DNA of 64,000 nt from Letharia columbiana (Eukaryota > Ascomycota > Lecanoromycetes > Lecanorales > Parmeliaceae). The stretch is taken from contig NW_023501047.1 of NCBI RefSeq assembly GCF_014066305.1, forward strand, positions 186,001 through 250,000. Reading direction: 5' to 3'. Each line of letters starts with the position of its first letter. Position 1 is the stretch's first letter. This document shows positions 22,531-33,113 of this stretch, piece by piece. Under the pieces are notes generated by a model that was not told the DNA's origin, made no database searches, and saw only the letters and a program-made list of their open reading frames with translations. Made by a program: the position numbers and the translations under genes.

Positions 22531-23818
22531 AGTCTGGAGTGCTTCAAATGCCGTGGTCTTGCTACCTACAGACTGCGTAACTCGTGAATAGGATCCTTTC
22601 TCCCTTCGGGAAGCCCCTCCTGTACATACTCGCTCCTACACTCTTTCGGTGCGCTGAATCTTAACTACATTCGCCCTTCGGGGGTAACGGTAAAGCTGAT
22701 TGTGGGAGTTTGCCTCTAAGCAAAGTAGACTGTATCGGATCTGACACCCATCGTACCCAGAAGCTATTCACGGATGTGAGGCGGGGTGGTACATGTATCA
22801 CTTACCTTTATATTCTATTGTTCTACTTTTATACCTTTTTGTTTTCCCAACAAAGGAGTCACTTTGGCCATACAAGCATACTGTGGCAGCTCAAAGCGAC
22901 TTTTGTGCGTGCCGAGGCCGCAGCAAAAACACGTCATTTCAACTACACCAAATTTGCTTTACGTGCTTTACATTTGCTTCTTCTGATCAAAGACGCAGGA
23001 AACATCACCAATTTGACAATCGAGTAGCTTTGACTACTTTATAGGGTGTCTCCACCGCTCGCTCAGAAAGAATCCTTCGATGAGCCCGTTTCGCAGTATT
23101 CAGCAAGTATCACGCTGCCACCACTGCTGTGACCTTTCCTCAATCCTCAAATCTGGGCTAGATTCTCAAAGTTACGCCTTTCTGTGCTGGAACCGAGCGT
23201 GCTTCGGCCGAAGCTTAAGGTGTTGAGGCGACCCTTAAACATTGAACGAAGGACCGAAGCGGCAAAATGTGCACGAATCAAGATGCTACAACCCTAGCTA
23301 TATAACGTGTTTCTTGGTCCAATGCCTCCGAAAGGTACTGTTCCATATGAGACACAAGCCCACTTCGGAGGATCAGCACGCCTTGAGCTTCAATAACGCA
23401 TTCTTAAACGGCTGTTTCAGGCTTGGCGCCCAATATCTACGCCACTCGACATAGAAGTCAAGCTTACTCTTGCTGGATCCGAGGCTCCTTTAGCCACTCA
23501 ACGATCGTAGGATAACGGGTTGATGCCTCGAGTGTGTTTTCCTCACAATGATGGGCGCACTTGCTCGGCTCCGTGCCGGTAACACCTGGTATTCGCACAT
23601 AAAGACACGCCGCCATGTCCGAAACATGAGGCAGACGACCCAAATGTTGCGTCTAACAGAGGCAACAGCGCCGTTCCGCTTGGACGGGCTTGAAACATCT
23701 TGCGGTCTCAACAGCTGAATCTAACTCGGGGCGTTGCCCCTCGAAATCAGGCGAAACGGTTTCGGTTCAGCACAAAGCTTTAACACAAAGTGAAGGCAAT
23801 CCTGGGATTTGTTGAACA

Positions 23819-23825
23819 TATATAA
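23819..23825 (+). promoter_or_regulatory. Candidate TATA box of the small orphan gene
   Basis: TATATAA lies about 125 bases before the ATG at 23948. It is followed by a pyrimidine-rich leader (CAACCTTCCAATCTTCACTC near 23842), the usual arrangement for a mould promoter. It supports transcription of the small gene that follows. Confidence 0.5.
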
Positions 23826-23947
23826 TGGGCAACCCTGGTCTCACAACCTTCCAATCTTCACTCACTCCACCATCAGCACTGCCCCATCCTCGTGTTCACT
23901 GATAGTCCCTGGACAATCCACTTCAGCAGCAAAGTTTTTTTTCCAAA

Positions 23948-24478
23948 ATGACTTCTCCATTCGCACGAAACCAAGCGCTCTCCCAGCAAACAATTGAGGC
24001 TTACAGTCGCTTGAACGGTTCTGAGCAAGTCAATCACAGGGTCGAGTTCTATCTCGCCTACCTCCGAGACGTTGCGCCGGAGGGACTCACCGTCAGCCAT
24101 ATTCCCGTCGAAGGGGACCGCTCGCACGGAGCTGTAATGCGTGAGGAGATCCGGCTCATCATGTCTTCGGGAATCCTGTTCATGTCCGGCCAGGTCTCCC
24201 TGGACCCACGGCCCAACGAGCTGGAGACATACGCCGGCGACGACGCCTACACCAAATGGCTGAACGGAGACTTCACGGTGCACGATTTCAAGTGGCACTC
24301 CTTCACTGGCCAAGACATAACGATCAATTGGCGCTTCTTCACTGGCCAAGACACAACGATCAATTTCTTCAGCAGTGACGACTCGCCTTGGTACAAACCG
24401 GACGCCCAGTTCCACCCGATCCAGAACGCGGAGCAGGTAGCCGCATACTTGCAGCAGAAGCGCGACGGTCTTGCCTAG
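23948..24478 (+). CDS. Hypothetical 176-residue protein with internal 12-residue duplication
   Basis: A single exon is open from ATG to TAG, with an AAAATG start context and a TATA box upstream. The product is unrecognised. It is soluble-looking, with no signal peptide or membrane segment. It begins with a helix-like region (QTIEAYSRLNGSEQVNHRVEFY), has a hydrophobic centre (MREEIRLIMSSGILFMSGQV), and has a duplicated unit FTGQDITINWRF / FTGQDTTINFFS at about residues 119-142. That unit is encoded by a 36-nt tandem repeat at 24302-24373. Its GC-rich codons differ from the flanking AT-richer DNA. The location between a foldback and low-complexity DNA suggests an accessory gene. Whether it folds or is expressed is unknown. 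Confidence 0.6.
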   Translation: MTSPFARNQALSQQTIEAYSRLNGSEQVNHRVEFYLAYLRDVAPEGLTVSHIPVEGDRSHGAVMREEIRLIMSSGILFMSGQVSLDPRPNELETYAGDDAYTKWLNGDFTVHDFKWHSFTGQDITINWRFFTGQDTTINFFSSDDSPWYKPDAQFHPIQNAEQVAAYLQQKRDGLA

Positions 24479-24710
24479 CCCGAGATTCCCTAGCTGGGCG
24501 CGGAACAGGGAGTGAAGCGGAGAAATCATCGTGCATATGGACTTTGTTGAGATATCATGCAATACTACACCAGCTGCAATCCCAACTACAAATCTGTTCC
24601 AAAGCCAAGGATAATAAAACATCATCAATCCTCTACCCACATCCCCCATTCCCCCAACCCCCCACAACCTCACCAACCCCACCCCGCACGAAAACCCCAC
24701 CTCCCCCCCG

Positions 24711-24826
24711 TCCCCATCCCCATCCCCATCCCCACTCCCCAAACCCCGCTCATCCGCCCCCGCCCCGGCAGCCACCGGTCTCACATTTTCCTTCCCCTCC
24801 GCCCCCTCCCCCCCCCCCCCCCCCCC
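24711..24826. repeat. TCCCCA repeat and 19-base poly-C run
   Basis: About four TCCCCA units lie at 24711-24735. An uninterrupted C run follows at 24808-24826. The minus strand could form G-quadruplexes. Confidence 0.85.
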
Positions 24827-25232
24827 TCTCCACCAATCTCACCACCCCTCCAACCCAAACCCATCAACAACACCATCCCACCCCACCCAACCCTCGCCCC
24901 CCGCTCCCCCCCACACCGCCGCATCCCCTCCCTCCGCACCACCATCATCAGCCGCGCTAACAGCGTCGCCGGAAATTATCCAGTCCAGGCGTTGAACCGC
25001 CACGGTCCGGTCCGGTACCAACGGCGGCGGTGTCGATGCGGTCTCAGATTCCAGGGTTGGTGAGGGTGAGGAAGGTGACGGGGAGGGGGCTTGAGGGAGT
25101 CGGGTGCTTGATCCGAAAGCGGCTGTCGAAGAGGTGGGGGGCCCGAGGGTTCAGGCTTGATGGGTGAGATCCACGTTCCAGGGCCACGGGACCGGATCGT
25201 CGTTTTGCGGGTTCAGGTTGTGGTCTCGTCGT

Positions 25233-25709
25233 TCAGTTCAGATGGGACTGGAGGGCTTCGGGTTCGGGGTAAGTTCTTTTCGGAGCAGCTGCGGTGGAGA
25301 GGCGTTTTTTTTTGTTGTTGTTGTTGTTCGCTTGACTTCGATCCGCGTGGTGCGGCGCCAGGGATGCGCGGAGGTGGTATGGATGGGGAATTGCGTCGCT
25401 GCGGGCGCGTGTGGCCGCGATGAGCGGAGAAGTAGGGGGGAAGGTCCGGCTTGAGGAGGGTGGGGTTGGGGATGCTACCGAGGCACTGAGGGGGCGGGCG
25501 GGCGGTTGGTGGTGGACGTTTTCTTGGAAGAGGTGGGGTCGGAAGGAGTTTTCTGGCGGGGGATGGTGTAGGGGGATTTGTTGGGGGGGGAGGACGGGGG
25601 TTGGGGATGGGGGTGGGTGCTCGGGGTTGGGGATGGGGGTGGGTGCTCGGGGGGTGGGCATCAGGGCTGGTTTGGGGGTGAGGCTCAGCTGTGCTGGTTG
25701 GATGGACAT
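25233..25709 (-). CDS. Doubtful proline-rich reading frame, possible exon
   Basis: An open frame of 158 codons on the minus strand gives a Pro/Ser/Thr-rich product with a poly-Asn then poly-Lys stretch (about codons 127-135). A second minus-strand frame to 24839 (containing DRTVAVQRLDWIISGDAVSA) could be a downstream exon, but no convincing splice pair joins them. The composition follows the strand bias of the region, so this may be chance. No family is recognised. Confidence 0.2.
   Translation of the reverse strand: MSIQPAQLSLTPKPALMPTPRAPTPIPNPEHPPPSPTPVLPPQQIPLHHPPPENSFRPHLFQENVHHQPPARPLSASVASPTPPSSSRTFPPTSPLIAATRARSDAIPHPYHLRASLAPHHADRSQANNNNNKKKRLSTAAAPKRTYPEPEALQSHLN
25605..25656. repeat. 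26-bp G-rich tandem duplication
   Basis: Two copies of a unit containing GGTTGGGGATGGGGGTGGG followed by TGCTCGG lie next to each other, inside the G-biased region. Confidence 0.8.
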
Positions 25710-26205
25710 CAGTGGTGAGTGGATGGCCTAGCGTGGTGATGGTAGTGACGTGGGTTGGTGTGAGATTGTTCGATTGGGAGATTGATGGTGAATAGAGAGA
25801 AAATCAAGGCACGTGGGAGAGGTGTAGTTACGAAAGAATAAGACTGCGCACGCATGCGTTATATAGGTAAGTATGAAATAAGGAAATCGAATAATGGAAT
25901 TTTGGAATTAAGCTTGCTAAGAAGAAAAGAATCGGTGTCGAAGATTTTGGGAGAGGGACGCTCGAACAGGTCAAGAAGCCAAGGTGGGACAGAGCAAATG
26001 ATTATCATTTTCTCGGATTCTGAAACAACTATGAATGTTATTGGGGAAACTGTCAAGAAGAGACTGTTGAAAGAGGTATCACTTTACCGAACGAATCTGT
26101 GAGGCAGACGGACGAGGTCTCTTCCTCTTCGAAATACTTCACCGTTACACGCTCTTTGATCTAGTGTTACAATCGACGGTTGTTCTCCTCGCGCCCCTCA
26201 TTGTG

Positions 26206-28539
26206 TTATCTTGCTTCGGCTTTTGCCACCAACGTTTCATCAAGTCCCACAGGCATGAATATACGCTTTTCGGTCCCTGCTGTAGCAATACCTCGAACCC
26301 AGACCACGTCTCCTTTGAGATAGACAACGACACCTCCTCTGCCGCTTGCGCTAGCCGTGACGCGGAAAAGAGGAAGCCCAGTCTGTAGATCGGCTTCACG
26401 GAGAGGAAATAAGAGAAGACCGTTCTCTGCACACCACTCCTCCACCACGTCTTTGAACGTTATTGGATTATCGATCTGTGGAGCTTTGAAAGTATGAGAT
26501 GTCGTTGAAGATGTGAAAGGAGGAGGTGGTGGTCCGGATGATTTTGAAGCAGTCGGTGTTAATATAGGAGGGGTCCCCTGGTTCAATTCAGAGGACGTAT
26601 CCAGCGATGGCGCTGGCAAGTGCGTGCTTACGTCCATGCCCTTTTCGAGTAGGTCGAGAGCTTGGCTCATAGTTTCGAGGCCCTTGTTCCATTCACCTGC
26701 GATTGACGATAATTCATTGAACCCAGCTGACAATGCTTTCCCTAAAACCTGCTCTTTCCACCAACTGTACCAGTTCTTAACATCAGCGTAATTCACGCCT
26801 TCGTAGGTAAGCCAGACATAGAGGGTTTGATGCCATTTGGGAAAGAATTCTGCGATGAGCAGATGTGCCATCGTCTCGAGGGGGAAGAACGGAGCCCACC
26901 GCAGCACATCTTCTAACGGAGTGAGATCTTGATCACTCGGGTCGATGATGAGGTCTGTGGAGAGATGCAAGGCAAGGCGTGGAAGCAAATTTCGAACGAG
27001 CATAGAAGGAAGCTCAGACTGAAGCACTGTTCGCCACTCCTCAATTCCGACAGGTAGAGAAGTAGACAAATTCCAGGTAGACAGCACGCTTTTAAACTTC
27101 CGTTTGACCTCGGATAACAGTCCTGTCGAGCTTTTTGGATCTGTATGTTGTTCATCTAAATACTGAAGCCACGGGAACAGCCAGACATGAGGTGGCCTAG
27201 AAGAGTTTCTGTGGCTCTTCTGAGCGTTGCGTGGCTTCCAGGCAGCTACTGCTCCAGTGAGACGTTTCGCAACAAGCTGATCAATGACATTGGCCCAAAT
27301 GAATGGAGGAAGAACAGGTTTCCATGCTTTGAGGAGATCGATCAGAGCATCTGAGTCCTGATAAACATCCCAATCATTTGTTATAGCAGACCTCATTGGC
27401 GGAAGCCAGAGGGAATAAATCATAGTTTCGTAGTGGGTGGTAGATTTAGTCTGCGGTATAGAGTAGGAGTCGCCGTGCTGAAGTGCAAGCTCGGTACTGA
27501 ATTCTCGCTGAGGAATAAGAACTTGCTGAAGTCTCTTCAAATACGGCAGCCCGCCTTTTGGCTCCCGTGATAATTTCAACGGTTCCCATTTCTGCATTTC
27601 GTGTTTGAACAAAGGATGAAGTGCTGCGACGGCGAGCTCTTGCAATACCGATGGCTGTCCTATGTTGGATCTCTGGAAGGACTCGAACTTCTTCGTACAA
27701 GCTTCCCATCGATAAGTGTCATCCAAATCATCATCTAGATTCACTCGCTGAAGATCTTCCGCAGCTTCAATCATGTCTTTCATATCACGAAAACTTTTTC
27801 CTTCTTCTCCGTCTTTTTCAATCTCCAAGGTCAAATGAGCCTCTTGAGCCTCGAAATAGATCTTCCTCTCCATCAAAGCGGTCCACTCGTCGGTGAATGC
27901 TTCGAGATCTCGTCGTGCCCTACGTGCAATCTTTGATGATTCTGTTTCACTCGGTACCATCGTCTGAGAGTTCATCAATCCAGCGGTCGATGTAAGGAGC
28001 TTCGTATCCTGGCCTGTAGCATCTATGAGAGACATCAACACATTTGGTACTTCCAGCCCCTCCGCTGCTGCCTCCATATCTGCCGCCGTCTTATACTTCG
28101 GCTTCGCTTTTCTTGGAATGCCCACCGCGTTCGTTCCATCTGATGCTCTCTTCTCCTTGAGCTTTCGCCGCCTCTTCTTCTCCTCTTCAGACGACTCCTC
28201 GACCACTTCGCCTCGGAATGCAGCTTCTCTTTTCTCCTCCTCCTTCGCCTGCTTGGTTTTCTCTTTTACTGCACCCAGTCCGGCCCCCTGTGGCCTCAGT
28301 TGGCTCTCGATCGGAGCGAGTCTACCTCGCCCTGTAGCCCCAAGACCTTGACCCTCGACATACCCCATCTTTGCCATCATTTTGGCGGCGAAGGAGTTGG
28401 CGGCCGGTGAAGCTCCGGGATTGATAGATCCATTTGGCTTGGAATGGCTCATTGGATTTGTCTTGCGCCTTTTCTGCCTATGATCGGAGTCCGAGGATTC
28501 GTCTCCCTGATCCGCGGCATTCATGGAAAAATGTGCCAT
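26206..28539 (-). CDS. G-patch splicing factor of the TFIP11/Ntr1 (Spp382) family
   Basis: A single exon encodes 777 residues. An acidic/basic N-terminus with a nuclear-signal-like RQKRRK is followed by a G-patch at about residues 48-94 (MMAKMGYVEGQGLGATGRGR and PQGAGLGAVKEK). Charged coils follow, then the long C-terminal GCFC-type region with LPPFIWANVIDQLVAKRL, WLFPWLQYLDEQ, WAPFFPLETMAHLLIAEFFP and WYSWWKEQVLGKAL. Proteins of this family activate the DEAH helicase Prp43 through the G-patch, to take apart excised intron-lariat spliceosomes in the nucleus. Length and domain order match the family. Its 3' end lies in the G-biased spacer. Start choice at 28539 is supported by the downstream domain spacing only. 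Confidence 0.9.
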   Translation of the reverse strand: MAHFSMNAADQGDESSDSDHRQKRRKTNPMSHSKPNGSINPGASPAANSFAAKMMAKMGYVEGQGLGATGRGRLAPIESQLRPQGAGLGAVKEKTKQAKEEEKREAAFRGEVVEESSEEEKKRRRKLKEKRASDGTNAVGIPRKAKPKYKTAADMEAAAEGLEVPNVLMSLIDATGQDTKLLTSTAGLMNSQTMVPSETESSKIARRARRDLEAFTDEWTALMERKIYFEAQEAHLTLEIEKDGEEGKSFRDMKDMIEAAEDLQRVNLDDDLDDTYRWEACTKKFESFQRSNIGQPSVLQELAVAALHPLFKHEMQKWEPLKLSREPKGGLPYLKRLQQVLIPQREFSTELALQHGDSYSIPQTKSTTHYETMIYSLWLPPMRSAITNDWDVYQDSDALIDLLKAWKPVLPPFIWANVIDQLVAKRLTGAVAAWKPRNAQKSHRNSSRPPHVWLFPWLQYLDEQHTDPKSSTGLLSEVKRKFKSVLSTWNLSTSLPVGIEEWRTVLQSELPSMLVRNLLPRLALHLSTDLIIDPSDQDLTPLEDVLRWAPFFPLETMAHLLIAEFFPKWHQTLYVWLTYEGVNYADVKNWYSWWKEQVLGKALSAGFNELSSIAGEWNKGLETMSQALDLLEKGMDVSTHLPAPSLDTSSELNQGTPPILTPTASKSSGPPPPPFTSSTTSHTFKAPQIDNPITFKDVVEEWCAENGLLLFPLREADLQTGLPLFRVTASASGRGGVVVYLKGDVVWVRGIATAGTEKRIFMPVGLDETLVAKAEAR

Positions 28540-29325
28540 TTCGATGACGGGATCCTGGGATCCTCGGTGTGGGTCGGATGTTGAGAAGGGAGATGTAGTG
28601 GATATGTGGATTGTCTTTTCGTGACGGTTACAACGAGTGAAAGCGATGGAGGTATAGCCTCACTTCGCGTGTGTAATTGAACGCGAGCGAGTAAAGAGTA
28701 GGTGAGACTCCTCATGTGTGATGATGCTCTGATGTTATGACGAAAGCCTCGTCAGACGTAGCCCTATGTAATGTGGTGAAGTGGTTGGAGGGAAATGTGT
28801 TTGTTACTCTGATGGAATTTTGATATTGGATGCACTGAGTCATGTGAAGCCGAAGCTTACCACCCATCACACCAGACCTTATCGGCCCACACCACCTAAT
28901 TATAAATAGACTAGTGGCAGTTGTGGCGGTCGATCATCCTAAGGGATTCAGGGACCTCGGGACCTTCAAAACATTGCTCTGGTGAGTTGATGGCCCGCCG
29001 AGCCCACGTGACTACTTTTACTTCAATATTTCCATTACCATCAACGTACGTACTTGATGAATAAATAAATCCAAGGCTTCCAGCTTGGAGCTCGTGTTGG
29101 AAACATCAAATGAGAAAATGAAAACAGAAGCAGCTTCGATGTTTGGGACTAATCTAGGTACTTTTGACAGCTTGGCTGCCGGCAAGCGGGATATCTAATT
29201 TTATACAACTTTACGCGGATCAGTGAACTTTGGCAATTGGCACCAGCGCAACTTTCTTTATCTTTATTATCTTTTTCTGCAATCTCGCATGTACAGTACC
29301 CGTAAATATGCTGTACAATTCCATT
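28540..29325. other. Divergent promoter region
   Basis: This 0.8-kb spacer lies between the start of the G-patch gene (-) and the start of the disordered-protein gene (+). It must hold both promoters. No gene or repeat was seen. A TATAAAT-like element occurs near 28912. Confidence 0.5.
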
Positions 29326-32223
29326 ATGCAGGGCGAGCACGACACCACCTCGCAATCAGAGCTTCCTCCTTCCCCTCCCTCCCCTCCCTCCCAATCCTCC
29401 CCTTCATCACCTCTTCACCAACACCATGATTTAACAACATCTCGACCCACATCTGCAGATTTCAAGCCACGCTCATACACATCACAAGACGCGATGGACA
29501 ACCCTCGTACTGTCTCACGAGAGGGTTCAGTATTGAGACACCCCACTCCAGACCTCCAATCAATCCAAGGAGCGTACGTTGGCAATATCGAACGTCTGGA
29601 ACAAAGTGCCGAGCGACTGAGTCTATCATCAGACATTGGAGAAGAGTTGCGAAAGATGAGGGTAGAACAACGAAAGTCGCATAGCAGACGCTCATCGATT
29701 TTGGATTCACACAGTGAAGAAAGAGAGGCCGATATACCTTTGCACCGACAATTCTCCTATGAGTATGGCTCACACGCGTCAAACTCAATTGTGGGCACAA
29801 ACAATGTCGCTCGGAACGGTGGCTTCTCTCCCGCCGCATACTTTGCTTCTCCCAGGGGTTCGGTGCGGTCAGGATCATGGTCACACCAGAATTCAGTCAA
29901 GGAAAGATCTCTGTCGTATGGCCCGCGGCTTGAGCAGGTGTCTGAGCCAGAGCAGGAGGGCAAGCCACTCGACTCGCCGCTATCCAGCCGATTGATACCC
30001 TTGGCGCCTCAGCCTGAGTCATCTACAAAACCACTTCGAGTAATAAATGATGGACAATACAATCTTAACGGTGTCGAGATCCCACATACGCAACCCGAGG
30101 AATCCGAGGTGGCCGACAATGGGCAGCAACCTCGAGCGTCCTCTGACACGTACCGGCAATCTGCAGGTCTTTTCACGGATTTCGATGGCGTACACATTGC
30201 GCCGCACTCGGATGGTCCAATTGATGTAGACGAAACCACGAACCGAAGAGTATCAAGCCAGCCAACTCCTATCCGGCCAATCTCCTACATGCAGCCAACA
30301 CCAGGCGAGAACATGGTCTATTACCCAGCTCCAGTACCCATGATGTTAAATCTTCCCAAACGATTATCAAAGCTACCCGCAGCTCCACACCGAGACAAGC
30401 GACGCTCAGAGCTCTTGACCAGTTTACCCACAGAAGCCCGCAAATCAGCTGCGTGGTTGCCAGATGTGCTTGAAAGTGCGAATGGCGATGTACCTCCCGA
30501 GTCAGAAGACTCAGCCATGCATGTGAAGGAGCGCAAGCGCCGAACGATGGCCGAAATGCCGCCACAGCTTAGGGCTACCATGTTCTTTGACTATCCATCA
30601 ACTCGCCAGGATGTTGAAGTCAAAGGGGATTCGGCGGTCGCGACCTTGGACAGCATCCTCGATGCCTCTGCGTTCGCCCCTGTCAGCGCATTTACTGACC
30701 ATCCAATTGCCGGCCGTGTGGGCGCAGAAGTGTACGGTAAAGCTTCCGCTCAATCAAGAGCCAGCGTCGTACCTGCAGAGATTCGAGATCCTGGGCAAAG
30801 GAGAAGCACCATCAACCATCTCACGAAGCGCAACAGTAGCTCTAACCTACTCGAAAATACGAAGAAGCGAAACAGTAGCTTGATGAGCTTGGGTGGTCAC
30901 TTTGGCAAGAGGAAAAGCAGTGCTCAGCAGTTCGATGATGCACAAGAGTACCATGAGTCTGAAGCTGCTGATTTGCACGGTGAAGATGCTCCTCCGCAGC
31001 GTTCCCATGAAGGATTTGACGGTCTGGGTGATGAAGACACCGACTTTCATGATGCGAGGGAGGAGATGCTAGATGGGGAGGACCAGGTTGGGGAACCCGA
31101 GGAAGTAGAGGAATATACCGGGGCACCCACTACTCTGTTGGCTGAGCTGCAGCTCCGAAAGCTGCAGCAGAAGCAGCGCGGTCGCACAGCCGCAACGGCA
31201 TTTCCAAACGGGATGCACTCCACTCTGTTACAGCTGGATGCTGTGGCACAGGTCCAAAAGCAGTCAAGGAGACAGAAGCATACAACGCTCGCATGGGAAG
31301 ATCCTGAAGCCCATCATCTGGCCGCTGGGAACCAAGATGACGAGGACGTGCCTCTAGGTGTGCTCTTTCCAGGACGCCAAATGGACGCCAACGACAAATC
31401 CCGCCTCTTCGACGAAGACAGACCGCTAGGTCTCATTGCCAGACGTGACGTGGAAGATAATGAGCCGCTCAGCCATCGTCGCGCACGACTTCGAGGTGAG
31501 GATCCTGCGCCGCGGATCACAGAACCAGAGAAGCGAAACAGCATGTACACTCTCGACCTTCCTAATTTCTTGGACGAGAAACCCCAACTCGAGAATAAAG
31601 ACGAAGACGAAACCCTAGCTCAACGCGTCCGACGACTGAAAGCTACAAACATTCCTACACAGCCGGGACCAGTCAGTGGCGACTTCGCCAGCGAAATGCT
31701 GTCGCAATTCGGTGGCCTTTCACCCGCAGACCAACCATCGAAAGACGAAGCCTCTGCCCCCGGCATCGCCTCTAAAACGCCGGGCCCCGACGAGACCCTC
31801 GGCCAGCGCCGCAAACGTCTGCAACGCGAAGCCAATAAGTCTCGCAACGTAAGCGGCGAAAGCGATGAGTCCGTCGCCAGACCAGCAATGACGGCCAGAC
31901 ACAGCATGGCAACCATCCTCGCGGCACACCCAGCAGCAGGCGCCAGTACGAGGCCCTTCAATGACATCAAGTTTGCCCCTGCCCCGAAGACTCGCAATAC
32001 GCCGTGGGCCATGAATCAGACGCGAAAGGCCTCGATGGGGCCCATGAGGGGATTGCCTATGGCGAGTGGACTTGGTGCTTCCAACGCAGGCTATGCGAAC
32101 GGGATTGTTGCTGCTCCAGGAGCCAATGGGTTTCCAAACCCAATGATGCAACAACCTGTCGAAGCTGTCAACCCGAGGCAAAATGACATGGTCGATAGGT
32201 GGAGGCAAAGCGTGATGCATTAG
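29326..32223 (+). CDS. Disordered conserved fungal protein with repeated DEPL/R-R-RL motifs
   Basis: The ATG at 29326 (MQGEHDTTSQSEL) is preferred to an in-frame ATG at 29230, because the extra 32 residues are a hydrophobic stretch unlike the rest. This gives 965 residues in one exon. The protein is Ser/Pro-rich, with IERLEQSAERLSLSSDIGEE near the N-terminus and a well-ordered segment around PPQLRATMFFDYPSTRQDVE and STLLQLDAVAQVQKQSRRQK. Between 31340 and 31840 a short motif recurs: DVPLGVLFPGR, DRPLGLIARRD, NEPLSHRRARLRGED, DETLAQRVRRL, DETLGQRRKRL. I recall related proteins of unknown function in other moulds. No enzyme domain or membrane segment is visible. Confidence 0.82.
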   Translation: MQGEHDTTSQSELPPSPPSPPSQSSPSSPLHQHHDLTTSRPTSADFKPRSYTSQDAMDNPRTVSREGSVLRHPTPDLQSIQGAYVGNIERLEQSAERLSLSSDIGEELRKMRVEQRKSHSRRSSILDSHSEEREADIPLHRQFSYEYGSHASNSIVGTNNVARNGGFSPAAYFASPRGSVRSGSWSHQNSVKERSLSYGPRLEQVSEPEQEGKPLDSPLSSRLIPLAPQPESSTKPLRVINDGQYNLNGVEIPHTQPEESEVADNGQQPRASSDTYRQSAGLFTDFDGVHIAPHSDGPIDVDETTNRRVSSQPTPIRPISYMQPTPGENMVYYPAPVPMMLNLPKRLSKLPAAPHRDKRRSELLTSLPTEARKSAAWLPDVLESANGDVPPESEDSAMHVKERKRRTMAEMPPQLRATMFFDYPSTRQDVEVKGDSAVATLDSILDASAFAPVSAFTDHPIAGRVGAEVYGKASAQSRASVVPAEIRDPGQRRSTINHLTKRNSSSNLLENTKKRNSSLMSLGGHFGKRKSSAQQFDDAQEYHESEAADLHGEDAPPQRSHEGFDGLGDEDTDFHDAREEMLDGEDQVGEPEEVEEYTGAPTTLLAELQLRKLQQKQRGRTAATAFPNGMHSTLLQLDAVAQVQKQSRRQKHTTLAWEDPEAHHLAAGNQDDEDVPLGVLFPGRQMDANDKSRLFDEDRPLGLIARRDVEDNEPLSHRRARLRGEDPAPRITEPEKRNSMYTLDLPNFLDEKPQLENKDEDETLAQRVRRLKATNIPTQPGPVSGDFASEMLSQFGGLSPADQPSKDEASAPGIASKTPGPDETLGQRRKRLQREANKSRNVSGESDESVARPAMTARHSMATILAAHPAAGASTRPFNDIKFAPAPKTRNTPWAMNQTRKASMGPMRGLPMASGLGASNAGYANGIVAAPGANGFPNPMMQQPVEAVNPRQNDMVDRWRQSVMH

Positions 32224-32791
32224 TTCGCGCTGCTGGTGGAGTGAGATGAATCACGAATGTACGTGGGGACCACAGCGCGGAGACATAGGAGCCGTGCATC
32301 GCATTTCCAGGAGTCCGTCCTTTTACTGTATACCTAACAAACGCTGGAAGGCTATAACTTATGGGAAGTCCAGGTGCGACGCCCTAGCTTGCTGACGAAA
32401 CTACTACTTGCGTAGACACTGGGAGTAAGTATACCACATGTGATGCATATATAGATATAGATCCAAGACACTGCAATGTGTAACCACAATAATAATTCTA
32501 CCCGACCGCTCCAAGTCCCCATTCTACATCGATCAACCGACTCACGGTGAATTTCCTGCCCGCTCACCCATCGAACCCTGACACTCGCGATCCCCGACTC
32601 CAGCCCATCGCAAACCCCAACCACAAACCCCAACCACACAACCGCCGCACCAGCTTCGAGCCATACCCACGTAGCCACGAGGCCGCCTATGCTCCCTATC
32701 CGACACACAAAAGGACTTCCAGCTCGCTGGACGCATACGTAGATGTGAGCGAAGGGATGATATCTCGATTCGATTCGATACTCTATATATG

Positions 32792-33066
<275 letters not shown>

Positions 33067-33099
<33 letters not shown>

Positions 33100-33113
33100 C
33101 AGACAGATAGACA
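33067..33113. repeat. (GA)n tract joined to the GATA array
   Basis: About 28 bases of GA repeat are followed by GACA/GATA variants. It is contiguous with the GATA microsatellite. Confidence 0.9.

Larger units (their letters stand above)
21075..23947. other. 2.9-kb gene-free stretch with a foldback and possible element debris
   Basis: The first 150 bases are the promoter side of the minus-strand centrosomin-motif gene. Beyond 21700 the sequence has only short frames without family resemblance. It contains the perfect-looking foldback listed at 22401-22530 and CCCTTCGGG-type segments at 22600-22690 that recall the segment near 5170. The end (23750-23947) is the promoter of the small gene at 23948. 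Confidence 0.45.
24479..26205. other. Spacer with strong C then G strand bias
   Basis: From about 24640 to 24950 the + strand is extremely C-rich (including a 19-C run at 24808-24826 and TCCCCA repeats at 24711-24735). From about 25060 to 25700 it is G-rich. The translations are proline- or glycine-rich and mostly composition artefacts. A possible minus-strand gene is listed separately. 25740-26205 has no recognised gene. Confidence 0.5.

Noticed and set aside
23873..24784. 303-codon minus-strand frame
   Set aside because: It is antisense to the small + strand gene and runs into the C-rich tract. The + frame has the start context and TATA box. It cannot be fully excluded without strand-specific transcripts.
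24388..25063. Proline-rich + frames over the C-rich stretch
   Set aside because: Composition follows the C runs and shows no protein-like pattern. The first frame overlaps the real small gene in another frame.
29230..29325. Upstream start with a hydrophobic N-terminus (possible signal peptide) for the gene at 29326
   Set aside because: The extra 32 residues lie in AT-rich leader-like DNA and do not fit the otherwise disordered cytosolic protein. The ATG at 29326 is preferred.
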